Assembly: GCF_964340395.1 (NCBI RefSeq)
Contig: NC_135550.1
Span: forward strand, 23,634,176 to 23,698,175
Reading direction: 5' to 3'
DNA: 64,000 nucleotides
Origin: Glandiceps talaboti
Lineage: Eukaryota > Hemichordata > Enteropneusta > Spengelidae
Below the pieces are notes generated by a model. The model was given only the letters and a program-made list of their open reading frames with translations, had not been told where the DNA came from and did not search any database. The position numbers and the translations under genes were made by a program. Positions 24,936 to 35,286 of the stretch are shown in pieces (position 1 is the first letter of the stretch; the number at the start of each line of letters is the position of its first letter).

Positions 24936-26534
24936 AAATATGGTAATATTCTAAAAGTATACTGCTTTTTGAACATTTGGTTTCACTCATCTCGAAAGGT
25001 GACACAGCCATGCAAACATTGACAAAGTCTACTTTGCTCCAACTACCGGTTTTACTACGGAAATGTTTTTAACATTATCACTTCAAATACCTTCTAGTAC
25101 TACCGGTACAAGGACTTTGGCAGCCAGATTTTAATATCTACAACACAGCAGGTGTATAAAGCCACTTATCAATTATTATGTCATAAGACTCTGAATTTCA
25201 GGTGGTTTCAATCTGGATTAGGAAAACAAACTTTGACTTGAATTAACCTCTCTTCAATACATTAGGTATAATGGTGCTCTGGTAGCATATTGCCTTTTAT
25301 ACACAAGTGACAAATTTGTCAGAATCACTCTGCTGTGATTTTAATGAATATCCACAAAGAAAATAAATCAAGATGATATATATGAACCAACACAATACAC
25401 AGATGATATTTTGATGATGTATAAGGGATATGTGATTTCTTAGTTTGATACATGAAGAAAAATCCACATTAAAATAACTCCAATGCATAGAATATATAAA
25501 GCCAAGGCACATGACATCACAAATCAATGAACAGGTTTGGAGAAGTCAAAAAAAGAAAAAGTTGACAGACAGACAAAAGATGAACACAAAGCATAGACAC
25601 GCCCAACAGTTCACTAGTCATTGACAGTGGAGTGGTGTAAACAAAATTCTCTCTCATTTAAGATGACACTGTAGTGTATGAATAACATTATTTTAGTTTG
25701 TAGCAAAAAGTGCAGTCAGTCTCACCAATTTGGAGACATGGACTTGAGACAACGTTGTAACCCACAGGCTTCTTTATGACACTGTCAAAGATGTACCCAC
25801 GCCATATTTCGTTGCTTCTGCAGAAATATGTGCTTTGGCTTGCGAGACTTGAGAAAATGTAAAATTGGATTGCGACGACATCATAAAAAAACACCTAAAT
25901 TTAACCAAAAGTGGCATTATATTAATATTACTATGGTATACGATAGAAATACCGTGGGAATAAAAAATCAAAAAGTACTAAAAATCACAGAATTTCGATT
26001 TCCAGAAATAGCTAGTTGTGAACGAGGATGGTGAACTTTTGCTAAGCTTCAAAGCATTGCATGCACTGTTGCATGTAGTGGCTAGGGTCCAGGGAAGATA
26101 TGAAGATTTAAGATGGCGTCCTCTGAACTCACTTGTTGTGCATTACCACATCGCCAATATTGATCATACAAAATCAAAACTCCATAAATGAACCACAAAG
26201 TACTTTCCCTTTCAAAGTGAGGTAATTTTAGAATGAGTATTATCGTTTTTATTGACGACTGACTCTGTCAAAAATGGTCCCCTACAGTGACAGCATACAC
26301 ATTCAGGCTCGGCTGGCAACTTCATGACTTTGCATCTACTGGTCCATTCTGTATTAGGGGTGCAGATTTTGGATTTGAAGTCGTCAACCCTGTTTGGAAC
26401 AAATACTTGTCATTTGGGTGCACAATACATACGAATTAAGACTATAGCACATATTACATTGGTTGTTTGACGTCAATGGTGTCTTTTGAAAAGTGGCAGT
26501 TTACTTAAAGTCTCATGGACTGATTTCCAATATG
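24936..26534. other. No gene seen
   Basis: Unique DNA apart from the repeat at 25748-25858. A GTTGACAGACAGAC segment at 25560-25573 matches the tail of the element at 26960-27290 and may be another remnant. Confidence 0.45.
25748..25858 (-). repeat. Conserved ~110-bp segment, inverted copy at 35172-35286
   Basis: The text ATATGTGCTTTGGCTTGCGA preceded by GCCATATTTCGTTGCTTC, with AACCCACAGGC at the far end, recurs in reverse complement at 35172-35286. On the minus strand this copy stays open (LASQSTYFCRSNEIWR ... KKPVGYNVV). The 35-kb copy has a stop and a frameshift in the same reading. It may be an old mobile fragment or a decayed coding piece; no family is recognised. Confidence 0.55.
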
Positions 26535-26913
26535 GCGTCGGTCACAATGTTCAATAAAATAGAGTTGGGTAGAAGGTGTATGCCGAAAATTCCTGCCAAT
26601 GAAAGATTTTGCAAGTATTGCCCCTCAATGGTTGAAGATGAATATCATTTTATTATTCACTGCCCACAACACGAAAATGAGAGAGGTTTTATTTTCTTCG
26701 ATATCTTTGAAATGTGCTTATTTTAACACTTTGAACAGTCAAGAGAAATTTTTGTATATTCTAAGTTCAGATGATAAACTTCCTTTTGCCAAATTTCTTT
26801 TAGATACATCTCGAAAGATATCCTCAGCAGACAAGTATATTAAATGTGTATTGTATTTTTGTCTTGTATTGTATTGTGTTTACTATACCTTGCTTTCCAC
26901 AGCATGTTGTTAA
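26535..26913 (+). pseudogene. LINE ORF2 C-terminal relic with zinc-knuckle
   Basis: The plus-strand frame carries IELGRR ... KIPANERFCKYC and then VEDEYHFIIHCP. This gives CxxC-x(n)-H-x4-C spacing, the cysteine/histidine knuckle that closes many animal LINE ORF2 proteins. Near 26680-26690 the frame shifts by one. The continuation is FNTLNSQEKFLYIL and KLPFAKFLLDTSRKI, which resembles the tail of the same proteins. Everything upstream (endonuclease and reverse transcriptase) is missing, so this is a 5'-truncated dead copy. The 3' side ends with AATAAAGATGAATTGAATAA, a plausible LINE end. Confidence 0.75.
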
Positions 26914-26959
26914 GTAATAAAGATGAATTGAATAACATATCAATTTTTTTTTTAAACTA

Positions 26960-27290
26960 CAAAAAAAAAATCAACAAAAATAGAAAAGAGGATGTGCTGA
27001 CTTGAAATTAACAAATCTGAGTAAGCTACCCTCTGCACATTGACACACCAGATACCAAAGCAATCTGACGAGTAGTATTTGAGATGATGAAAATATCATT
27101 TTTGAAAAAAAAAATCGTAAAAAATTGAAAATGGCACAGATCAACTTGGCATGAACAAATCTGACTAGCCTCCCCCCAAGGAACATGCACACCAAAAAGT
27201 TGACAGACAGACCATGATCACTTATACTTCTATACCTATACCAACCTATACCTAAAGCTTATGCTGTCAGTTTTTGCTGACAGCGGAGCT
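26960..27290 (+). mobile_element. Short core-repeat element with ACAG and hairpin tail
   Basis: Two diverged copies of a ~130-bp unit (GGATGTGCTGACTTGAAATT... and AATGGCACAGATCAACTTGG..., each with ACAAATCTGA and TGCACACCA-like text) are followed by GTTGACAGACAGACC. A perfect 8-bp hairpin comes last (GCTGTCAG and CTGACAGC around TTTTTG, 27263-27284). Core repeats, ACAG microsatellite and hairpin is the same plan as the larger elements nearby. Confidence 0.4.
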
Positions 27291-28513
27291 ATAAAACTAG
27301 ATCATGTGGTGGTGTCTGTGGATGATAGCCTGAAATATTTTTTGATGTGACCTGTATGTATATATAAAATATGTTTGAATGGACATGGTTGCTAGAATAA
27401 TGACCTCACATTACTCACAGTTATTACTCTATACATAAAATGCCCCTTAAAAATAATCTATTTAAAGTTTTGTTGTTATTTGTTCAAGAAAAATACTCAA
27501 ATTGTACTCGCTTGATCTTCTTTCTAGTAGGCATATGACACATACATGTATTACATGTATACTGCATCATGTTAAAGAAAACAGAGTTGTTGAATTCATA
27601 GATACATTAAAAATAAATTAGATGCTATAAACCCCTGTGGACAGCTGCATTAGGAGGCCAATTAACTAGTTTTATACACTGGAGTCTACACGTAGGGCTT
27701 CCTGCTATGTACATGTAGGTACTGATTGCATGTCAAAGTATGGAAAATCTGCTGGAATACAAAATGGACTAGAATATGCATACAATGTACATATATATAG
27801 ACATTGCTGCCACAGTGACTGATAACTATAATTAGCTGCAAACTGTCTATTATTGGTATTAAAGAAAGAGTAAAGAGACATTAGTAACACGGAAAAACAC
27901 GGGTCATGACCTTCTAATGTACATATAACTATTAAAACACAGTGCTTAAAACAGACACACACTGACCTTACACTTAGCGGTCAACATTGGATTTAGATGG
28001 TATGAAAAACAGTCGTTTGTCAGATTTATGAAAAAAAGCTGGTCCAGAATGGTTCCAATTGTTATCCTTAATATAGCTCCAATGGTAATTAATACGGAAT
28101 GACACATAACCCTAAGTAGATGTTTCAATGACATTTCTCCACTACTTCATTTAGGTCTAGTTCTCTTCTAGTATGACTTTACATAGCTCCAGAAATACAC
28201 TAACATTCCAAATTTGATGAGTTTAAACAAATAAGTGCAATGACATGTAAACAAATTGAAAGTCTTGCATGTAAAGTTTATGCTTAAATTCAATATTGGA
28301 AACAAACTGTCAAACATGTTGCTATACAAATCAGTCATCTCGTGGGACTTCAATGCATTTATCCTCCCACATCAAAGTAGGCCCTTCTTGTAACACTACT
28401 TGCACTCCTTTTCAATATAGATGTATACGTACATGTCATGCAATGGTACATGAACCATAAACTAACCATGCCAGGTAGCAATTTTAATACTTTAATATTA
28501 TTATGTAGTCCAA
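27291..28513. other. No gene seen
   Basis: Unique AT-rich DNA. Short minus-strand frames at 27705-28568 have no recognisable domain. Confidence 0.5.
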
Positions 28514-28836
28514 GATGAGTGTACTGACCATCTTTGATACTAAGATTGCAGCTGGCATGTGAACACAAAACAACTAGCTTTGTTATAGGGCAAGGTAATA
28601 TGTTTACATGGTTTTTCCATTGAGTCTAATTTCCTATTATGATTACCGTTATACCACAGGGTGCTGCGAACATGTAATTGATTGATTGATTGATTGACTG
28701 ATCAATTGATTTACTGATGATTGAGTGATTAATATTTGTGGTGAAATAAAACTTATTTTGTGTGTGATATTGATCAATTGACTCATATATTTTTGTGGTG
28801 ATATAAAACTTTCTTTTTTGTTCTTTCCCTGGCTAA
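28514..28836. repeat. Duplicated block Y, copy 1
   Basis: Almost identical to 29919-30231 from GATGAGTG and CCATCTTTGATACT through TTCCCTGGCTAA. Differences are a handful of substitutions and a longer (ATTG)n run here (28676-28698). It is non-coding. Confidence 0.9.
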
Positions 28837-29442
28837 ACAAAAAAAATTATTCAATATTTAAGAGCTGTGGCAACCAAAGAGTCTCGTTGGGAGCTTGTAT
28901 CAATGGGTCTGGGTATTCTGAACTTTAGGGGTACTGGTAGACAATTTGAACTAAAGCTCAGTGGCTCAGCCACAAGTAACAACACATACAATCCTGGAAA
29001 ACATCCTGCAAAATGTTCTTCTGTTTGCAAATTGCAATACAAAACTACACGTTTTAGAAATGTAATGTTTGACAATGGCAAAAACATTTCTACATGTACA
29101 CTTATATGATCTTTCTTGAATTTCTCGTCTTATACTCACTCCTATCTACTACCTTCCGATAACAGTTATGTTCTTGAACACATTCAACATTTATATTCTT
29201 TCCACAACAAGTTGCTTGTTCACTTACTTGTTTACGCCTACAGCAAAGCAAAGAAATATATCATTTCATTTGGTTGGGCCACTCAAGTATAATCACATTC
29301 TGACTTGAGAATCGTTACAATTGGTTTGAGGCCATATTAGGATCTCAGTATGCAAAACAAGAATTGACAGGCAAAAAAGTACCCTAGGCCTAGAGTGAAA
29401 TCACAGGGGAATTGTGTAAATAATACATTAGGGAAGTATATC
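28837..29442. other. Spacer between Y and X
   Basis: Unique DNA. An 80-codon plus frame (28867-29109) is open but unrecognised. The corresponding spacer in the second unit (30232-30414) is shorter and not obviously related. Confidence 0.5.
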
Positions 29443-29635
29443 ATGTACATATGTACACTGCAAGGCCACACCAGAACACGACATACTTGTATTGAAGAAC
29501 TATCTGCATAAATTTACAAGGCTCCTGTGTTTATACATGATGTACAGACATTTGCAAATACATACATAGAATATAGTGCACATACACATGTATGTGTGCA
29601 CATATGCACATACATACATACATACATACATACAT

Positions 29636-29682
<47 letters not shown>

Positions 29683-29830
29683 TACATACATACATACATA
29701 CATACATACATACATACATACATGCATGCATGCATTATACATACATACGTACATACATACATGTACATACATACATACATACATACATACATACATACAT
29801 ACATACATACATACATACATACAATGTATA

Positions 29831-29881
<51 letters not shown>

Positions 29882-29918
29882 TCGTCACCTGATGATCGCT
29901 ACGGAAATGTGAAACTCA
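29443..29918. repeat. Duplicated block X, copy 1, with CATA/CA arrays
   Basis: It starts ATGTACATATGTACACTGCA and ends in a hammerhead-like core. The same order of landmarks recurs at 30415-30800: ATGTACATATGTACACTGCA, GGCTCCTGT, ATAGTGCACATACACATG, (CATA)n, ACAATGTATACATTCA, (CA)n, CACCTGATGATCGCT. The simple repeats differ in length between copies. Confidence 0.9.
29609..29880. repeat. Compound (CATA)n/(CA)n microsatellite
   Basis: Alternating CATA and CA tracts, with a CATGCATGCATG interruption near 29721. All long reading frames across it (such as HTYIHTY or VCMYVCMY repeats) are translations of the microsatellite. Confidence 0.97.
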
Positions 29919-29930
29919 GATGAGTGACCA
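29882..29930 (+). ncRNA. Hammerhead-like core, copy in X (degenerate)
   Basis: CTGATGA (29889-29895) is followed after 15 nt by GAAAC (29911-29915), the two conserved strands of a hammerhead core. Stem II between them is poor here. Stem III could form as ACTC/GAGT around AGAT. The base at the cleavage position would be G, which does not support cleavage. The block joins directly to Y'. This is probably a decayed copy of the motif better seen at 46738 and 30899. Confidence 0.35.
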
Positions 29931-30231
29931 TCTTTGATACTGAGATTGCAGTTGGCATGTGAACACAAAACAACTAGCTTTGTTATAGGGCAAGGTCATA
30001 TGTTTACATGGTTTTTCCATTGAGTCTAATTTCCTATTATGATTACCGTTATACCACAGGGTGTTGTGAACATGTAATTGACTGATTGATTGACTGATCA
30101 ATTGATTTACTGATAATTGAGTGATTAATATTTGTGGTGAAATAAAACTTATTTTGTGTGTGATATTGATCAATTGACTCATTTATTTTTGTGGTGATAT
30201 AAAACTTTCTTTTTCTTCTTTCCCTGGCTAA
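29919..30231. repeat. Duplicated block Y', copy 2
   Basis: Second copy of 28514-28836. It begins exactly where the X block ends, so X and Y' are fused at GATGAGTG. Confidence 0.9.
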
Positions 30232-30414
30232 TTTTCTCTCTTTCAGCTGTATATAATTTATTGACTAAATAAAAACATCTTGTCCATTCTTCTCTTATCT
30301 AAATTAAAACACCCCTAATCTCATAATTTGAAGGGATAAGTTACCACGAAAATTTGCTTTACATCTTATCTACTGGGTGATTATCACACCCAATAAACAC
30401 TCAAACATGCACTA

Positions 30415-30712
30415 ATGTACATATGTACACTGCAAGGCCACACCAGAACAAGACATACTTGTATAGAAGAAATATCTGCATACATTTACAAGGCTCCTGT
30501 ATTTATACATGATGTATACTATTAGACATTTGCAAATACAATACATACATATAATATAGTGCACATACACATGTATGTATGTCCATACACACATATGCAA
30601 ATACATACATACATACATACATACATACATACATACATACATACATACATACGCACATACATACATACATACATACATACATACATACATACATACATAC
30701 AATGTATACATT

Positions 30713-30761
<49 letters not shown>

Positions 30762-30800
30762 TCATCACCTGATGATCGCTGAAGTGAAACTCAGAGTAAC
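30415..30800. repeat. Duplicated block X', copy 2
   Basis: Second copy of 29443-29918. (CATA)n occupies 30599-30700 and (CA)n 30717-30760. After the hammerhead-like core it continues as GAGTAACGACTTATT and not as Y. Confidence 0.9.
30761..30800 (+). ncRNA. Hammerhead-like core, copy in X'
   Basis: CTGATGA (30769-30775), a 10-nt linker, then GAAAC (30786-30790) and TCAGAGTA, which can fold as a 3-bp stem III (ACU/AGU, triloop CAG) followed by A at the cleavage position. Stem II is weak and stem I does not pair well, so activity is unlikely. The distal text GAGTAACGACT is shared with GAGTAACGGCT at 46774. Confidence 0.4.
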
Positions 30801-30898
30801 GACTTATTATATATAAAACTCAGTATACTAGTATGCAAAATGTCTATACGGGAGTAACAATGCTCAATACATATCTATGTAGAGCAGTGTAAATTGTA

Positions 30899-30972
30899 AA
30901 TAATAACACAGTATCAAGCAAGATACACAGTGTTTCACGCTGTTGCAATCATCAGATTGTCATTTAACAACA
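30899..30972 (-). ncRNA. Candidate hammerhead ribozyme (minus strand)
   Basis: Read on the minus strand: CUGAUGA (30955-30949) is followed by UUGCAACAGCGU, a stem II with UGC/GCG around AACA next to a U-U pair, and then GAAA (30936-30933). Stem III can form as ACAC/GUGU, extended by GUAUC/GAUAC around UUGCUU. U follows at the cleavage position. Stem I begins AAU/AUU and continues with mismatches. All invariant core bases are present. Cleavage by such a fold is known for the family; that this copy is transcribed or active is not shown. Confidence 0.5.
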
Positions 30973-31290
30973 TTACATGGTACATGCATATATTATTCAG
31001 AATTCATTTTTCTTAAAAACACTTTTTCTGTATTGTATAATAGTTTCTTTGTTGCCTGAATCACCTGTGGTGCAATGTCAGTAGAATGGCATAGCAATGA
31101 ACTGTAATCAACAGAAGCTATGTAAATACCGAGCATACTTGCATCATGAAAAACAGCCAAAACCTTACAGAAAAGCTTACAAAAATACTTTTTCAAAAAT
31201 CAGACTGTTCTTTCACATGTATTACATTAATACCTTTAAAAGTTAAACCTAGATTAGATGTATCATTTACATAGATGTTTAGACATTAAA
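30973..31290. other. No gene seen
   Basis: A 67-codon minus-strand frame (30993-31196) has no recognisable motif. Confidence 0.5.
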
Positions 31291-31436
31291 CTTAAGCAAT
31301 AAACCACCCCCTGGGGATGGTATACCAAGAGGTTTTGACCAGTGAACGAAATATATGCACGAGCGATAGCGAGTGCATATATTGAGTTCACTGGTCAAAA
31401 CCGAGTGGTATACCTTCCCCAGGGGGTGGTTTATCG
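31291..31436. repeat. Large near-perfect palindrome, copy 1
   Basis: AATAAACCACCCCCTGGGGA ... GGTATACC ... GGTTTTGACCAGTGAAC ... ATATATGCAC on the left is mirrored by GTGCATATAT ... GTTCACTGGTCAAAACC ... GGTATACC ... TCCCCAGGGGGTGGTTTAT on the right, around GAGCGATAGCGA. Arms are about 63 bp. A near-identical but right-truncated copy is at 62211-62322. Such foldbacks are typical of MITEs or element ends and can cruciform or give a long hairpin RNA. Confidence 0.9.
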
Positions 31437-32363
31437 CTATTATATTATACCAGTATATTGAAAATATCGGAAACAAGATAAGAACTAACGTTTTCTCGTT
31501 TCATATGCGCCTCTGTGTCTAATTTGCATAACAATGACGCTGCTTTTCAAGACAGCTGATCTTGGCCTCAATGTGAACGTCGTGCAGCGACTGGATTTAT
31601 TTTATCTGCTCGTCGTTTCTAGGGATAATCTGTACATTGATCGGCTCATTAAAAGTGCACAGTGATGAATAAACAACCTGTTTGACTCAAGGTATAAACT
31701 TGAAGTGGTTTATTAAATACAGCGTGCTTCGATCGTTCCCGGCCGAATTCGCGACTCGGTGAAGTGAGACGATAGGCATGGCGGCAGGTTGATATTTACA
31801 ATGTATTTATATTACTGGAAGTTACGTCAGTAGATTTTCGGGTTTGAGGATTTCCCTCTCGGATTGATGACTGATACTCTAGGACAGGATCCCAGACAAA
31901 TTTCTATTTAGATTAATGGTAAGTCGGCCAGTGTAACCTCTTTCACTTGCTTCATTTTTATGACAGGACAGGACAGCTCACCAATGTTTCCACTCCAGCC
32001 GCGCCGAGGCTGGGACCGCGACCGATCTCATGCATGCCTAGCACCTTGACCTTAGTACATGTAGTAGGCGATGATTTGAACAAATACGCGATGACTGGGT
32101 TGCTTTCGAAATTTCCTTCATAATTTCTCATAAAATATTGTCTCATTGAGAGAAAATCCTCCTCTGACAATTCGAAGAGTTCACTATCAGTATCACGGCG
32201 GACTACAACTCAACGCTCGTAGGCGAACAAAATTTGGACGCGTGCCAGCAGTGCATTATCGTACCAGCAGTGCATTATCACTCGTTTTAGACGCGCTAGT
32301 TCGATGTCTAGACCAATCAGATCCCTCGATTTCCACCATCAATATACTGGTATAATATAATAG
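31437..32363. mobile_element. 927-bp element with 25-bp perfect terminal inverted repeats
   Basis: Both ends carry the same 25 bases in inverted orientation (31437-31461 and 32339-32363; CTATTATATTATACC... and its complement). The interior has higher CpG content than its surroundings (for example 31690-31770) and no long coding frame, so it would be nonautonomous. Outside the 25 bp the flanks still look partly alike (TTCCCCAG near both), so the true inverted ends may extend into the palindrome on the left and the 46-bp array on the right. No clear target duplication was found. Confidence 0.6.
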
Positions 32364-32770
32364 GGCATACCTCACTGGGGAAGAGAGTGCTCAATGCAAC
32401 ATGAAACAGTGCATATCTCACTGGGAAAGAGAGTGTTCAATGCAACATGAAACAGTGCATATCTCACTGGGAACGAGAGTGTTCAATGCAATATGAAACA
32501 GTGCATATCTCACTGGGAAAGAGAGTGTTCAATGCAATATGAAACAGTGCATATCTCACTGGGAAAGAGAGTGTTCAATGCAATATGAAACAGTGCATAT
32601 CTCACTGGGAAAGAGAGTGTTCAATGCAACATGAAACAGTGCATATCTCACTGGGAAAGAGAGTGTTCAATGCAACATGAAACAGTGCATATCTCACTGG
32701 GAAAGAGAGTGTTCAATGCAATATGAAACAGTGCATATCTCACTGGGTAAGAGAGTGTTCAATGCAATAT
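32364..32770. repeat. 46-bp tandem array, left part
   Basis: About nine units of GCATATCTCACTGGGAAAGA-GAGTGTTCAATGCAAYATGAAACAGT at a regular 46-bp step (for example ATGAAACAGT at 32401 and 32447). The last unit is cut at ...AATGCAATAT by the element starting at 32771. The array resumes in phase at 34317. The first unit is the most diverged. Confidence 0.95.
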
Positions 32771-34316
32771 CAGTGTTCTGCCGAGGCCACGACCTTGCGA
32801 CATTGGCCCCCTAAAATTACAAATGACCCAATAATCTTCCCACCTTGCGTCGCTTTGGCGCATTCATTTTACGGCAGACATCAAAATTATCTAAGTCCAG
32901 GGCCAGGCCCTGACGTCAATCCCACAAGAAGTATACTGACTCCGTAAGGAAAGTTTTGTTGACACTCATATAAGATACAGTGATAACACACAGTTCTATT
33001 GTTAACATAAAAAATGCTACAAAAAAGATCAACTTTGATAAACTTAATCTACAAATTGAAACATTAGAGGGAGTAGATGAGACGTCGAAATGGACGTTTC
33101 TCGTCACGTTTTGTCTACTGTCACTGTCGCGACCTCTGACCTACTCACTGACGTGTGCGAAACACTGAACTTGCTACTGGAAATCGGAACATCTATCTGC
33201 CACAGCTCTGAAGCCTTAGTAAACCAAATTTGTTGATGGGTTAGATTAATGGAAACAAAATGAGTACATCTGTATTTTGATTCCGAAAAAGGGGATCGTG
33301 TTGCATGATGTTGACAGTGACACATGTGAATGTTGGGCACTGACTGAATCAATGCGTGATCACTGGCATGGCCATATAGACGGCCGATGCATGTGCGCCC
33401 GGTCAGACATGAAGAATGAACTTGTTGTGCAAATCAGAAAATAATTACAGTGGCATTTATAAAGCATCCTAACTTTGACATTGTTGACAGTTTTAGTTCA
33501 CGATTTCTGAGTTTCAAGGACACCTTATAATGTCAGCTTCTAGTATCAAGTTTACAGTATGTAACTAATGCTGTCATTTGATATAGCAGGACCAAATCAT
33601 GATACACAGATAGTAACGGTAATTAATAAAAAATAAATTATTTCAAAGTTTGTTTGACTGTATTATTTGTAAGTTTTTCGTTCACATTTGGTACTTTTTA
33701 AAGTCAGGGATTTTTTTTTTCTTCAAAATGTTGGTTTTTCTTAACCTCGTCATGCATTTGAAGAGGGGATGATATTAAAACACAGCAGTGTACTAACAGT
33801 TCTACAAATGAAACACGTGGTTACAAGATTAGGATTTCTCAAAGTTTTTATTCAATCATATGTTCCCTGTCACTTATTTTGAAGTTGTTCTTTGTCCTTG
33901 CCTGAAAAAAAGGAATTATAAATTTGAGCACTGCTATTCATTGATATTCAGATTAAAAATTGTGACTACCTGGCTGTCCAATCTTTCTAAACAATATATA
34001 ATATACTCTGTAGAAATGACTTAAAATTACATAATCTTAATTGCCTTCTTTTTCTAAGGTGCAATGTGTAGTACACAATTTTCAAAAAACAGTTTACTGG
34101 GAACTGTTATTGTGAATGGAATTTTTTTATGTTGTTAGGTAATAGTCTATGTGTAATGGAATATCTAAGACCACAGTATCTCTATAGTGGTCTGAGGTAA
34201 TATATATGAATATTTCATAGACAATAGTAATTGACCCCACTCCCTGTCAAATGACCCCACTTTTTGCAACCAAGGGGCCTTTGTCCCCACTTGTTGGAAA
34301 CCTTGGCAGAACACTG
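32771..34316. mobile_element. 1,546-bp element inserted in the 46-bp array
   Basis: Left end CAGTGTTCTGCCGAGG and right end CCTTGGCAGAACACTG are inverted repeats with one mismatch. AATAT is present on both sides (32766-32770 and 34317-34321), and removing the element plus one AATAT restores a normal 46-bp unit. This is direct evidence for transposition with a 5-bp target duplication. CAG-starting ends recall hAT-like DNA transposons, but those usually make 8-bp duplications, so the superfamily is open. No transposase frame is visible; it is presumably mobilised in trans. Confidence 0.85.
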
Positions 34317-34746
34317 AATATGAAACAGTGCATAATCTCACTGGGGCAGAGAGTGTTCAATGCAATATGAAACAGTGCATATCTCACTGGGAAGAGAGTG
34401 TTCAATGCAATATGAAACAGTGCATATCTCACTGGGGAAGAGAGTGTTCAATGCAACATGAAACAGTGCATATCTCATTGGGAAAGAGAGTGTTCAATGC
34501 AATATGAAACAGTGCATATCTCACTGGGAAAGAGAGTGTTCAATGCAATATGAAACAGTGCATATCTCACTGGGGAAGAGAGTGTTCAATGCAATATGAA
34601 ACAGTGCATATCTCACTGGGAAAGAGAGTGTTCAATGCAATATGAAACAGTGCATATCTCACTGGGAAAGAGAGTGTTCAATGCAATATGAAACAGTGCA
34701 TATCTCACTGGGAAAGAGAGTGTTCAATGCAATATGAAACAGTGCA
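34317..34746. repeat. 46-bp tandem array, right part
   Basis: About nine further units of the same 46-bp repeat, resuming in phase after the inserted element and ending at CAGTGCAGTAAAG. Confidence 0.95.
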
Positions 34747-34791
34747 GTAAAGAGCAAGCTTACTATCTCTTTCATATGTATGTTCCCTGCA

Positions 34792-35064
34792 TAGCCATTT
34801 ATTATTGCCATATGGATGAAAAATTGGTATTTATTTTGGATCTTTATACTAATATTACTATGTTTTCATACTTGAAAAAAAAAGTGTGAAACAACATATA
34901 CCAAGTCCATGCTGTAACACAATACATTACAAAAAAGCTAGAAAGTGTCTGAAATTGTTATTGTACTTAATTATTAAATACAACAACAAACATTTCATAA
35001 TATTTTTTGCCACTTTATTGATCCTAAATAAATACTAATTTGTCATCCATATGATATGGCTATT
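34792..35064. mobile_element. MITE, GCCATATGGATG family, copy 1
   Basis: The left end (TAGCCAT ... GCCATATGGATG ... GGTATTTATTTTGGATC) is mirrored by GATCCTAAATAAATACTAAT ... CATCCATATGATATGGCTA on the right. It is about 270 bp and non-coding. Related copies are at 36097-36405 and 60231-60475. Confidence 0.75.
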
Positions 35065-35171
35065 TTACTAATACTGTTCAATTTTAAATATAATTTCATT
35101 GATTGTAGAGAATAAATATAGACTGCCCCCATCAGTGCTAATAATTGGTACTTGATATTTGTTTATAATAT

Positions 35172-35286
35172 TTATATACCACTCTCGCAAGCCAAAGCAC
35201 ATATTTCTACTGAAGCAATGAAATATGGCGTATTGCGCGTACATTTTGGACGGTGACGTAAAGACGCCTGTGGGTTTTGACATTGC
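35172..35286 (+). repeat. Inverted copy of the 25748-25858 segment
   Basis: It carries TCGCAAGCCAAAGCACATAT ... GCAATGAAATATGGCG ... CCTGTGGGTTTTGACAT, the reverse complement of the earlier segment with an extra ~5 bases between the two halves. In the reading that is open in the other copy, this one has a TGA and a frameshift. Confidence 0.55.

Noticed and set aside
29500-30816. Long overlapping reading frames on both strands with HTYIHTY or VCMYVCMY repeats
   Set aside because: They are translations of (CATA)n and (CA)n microsatellites and are open in several frames at once.
32364-34746. Regular 46-bp repeats that might suggest a CRISPR-like array
   Set aside because: Units are contiguous without unique spacers, and the setting is an animal genome; this is a plain tandem array.
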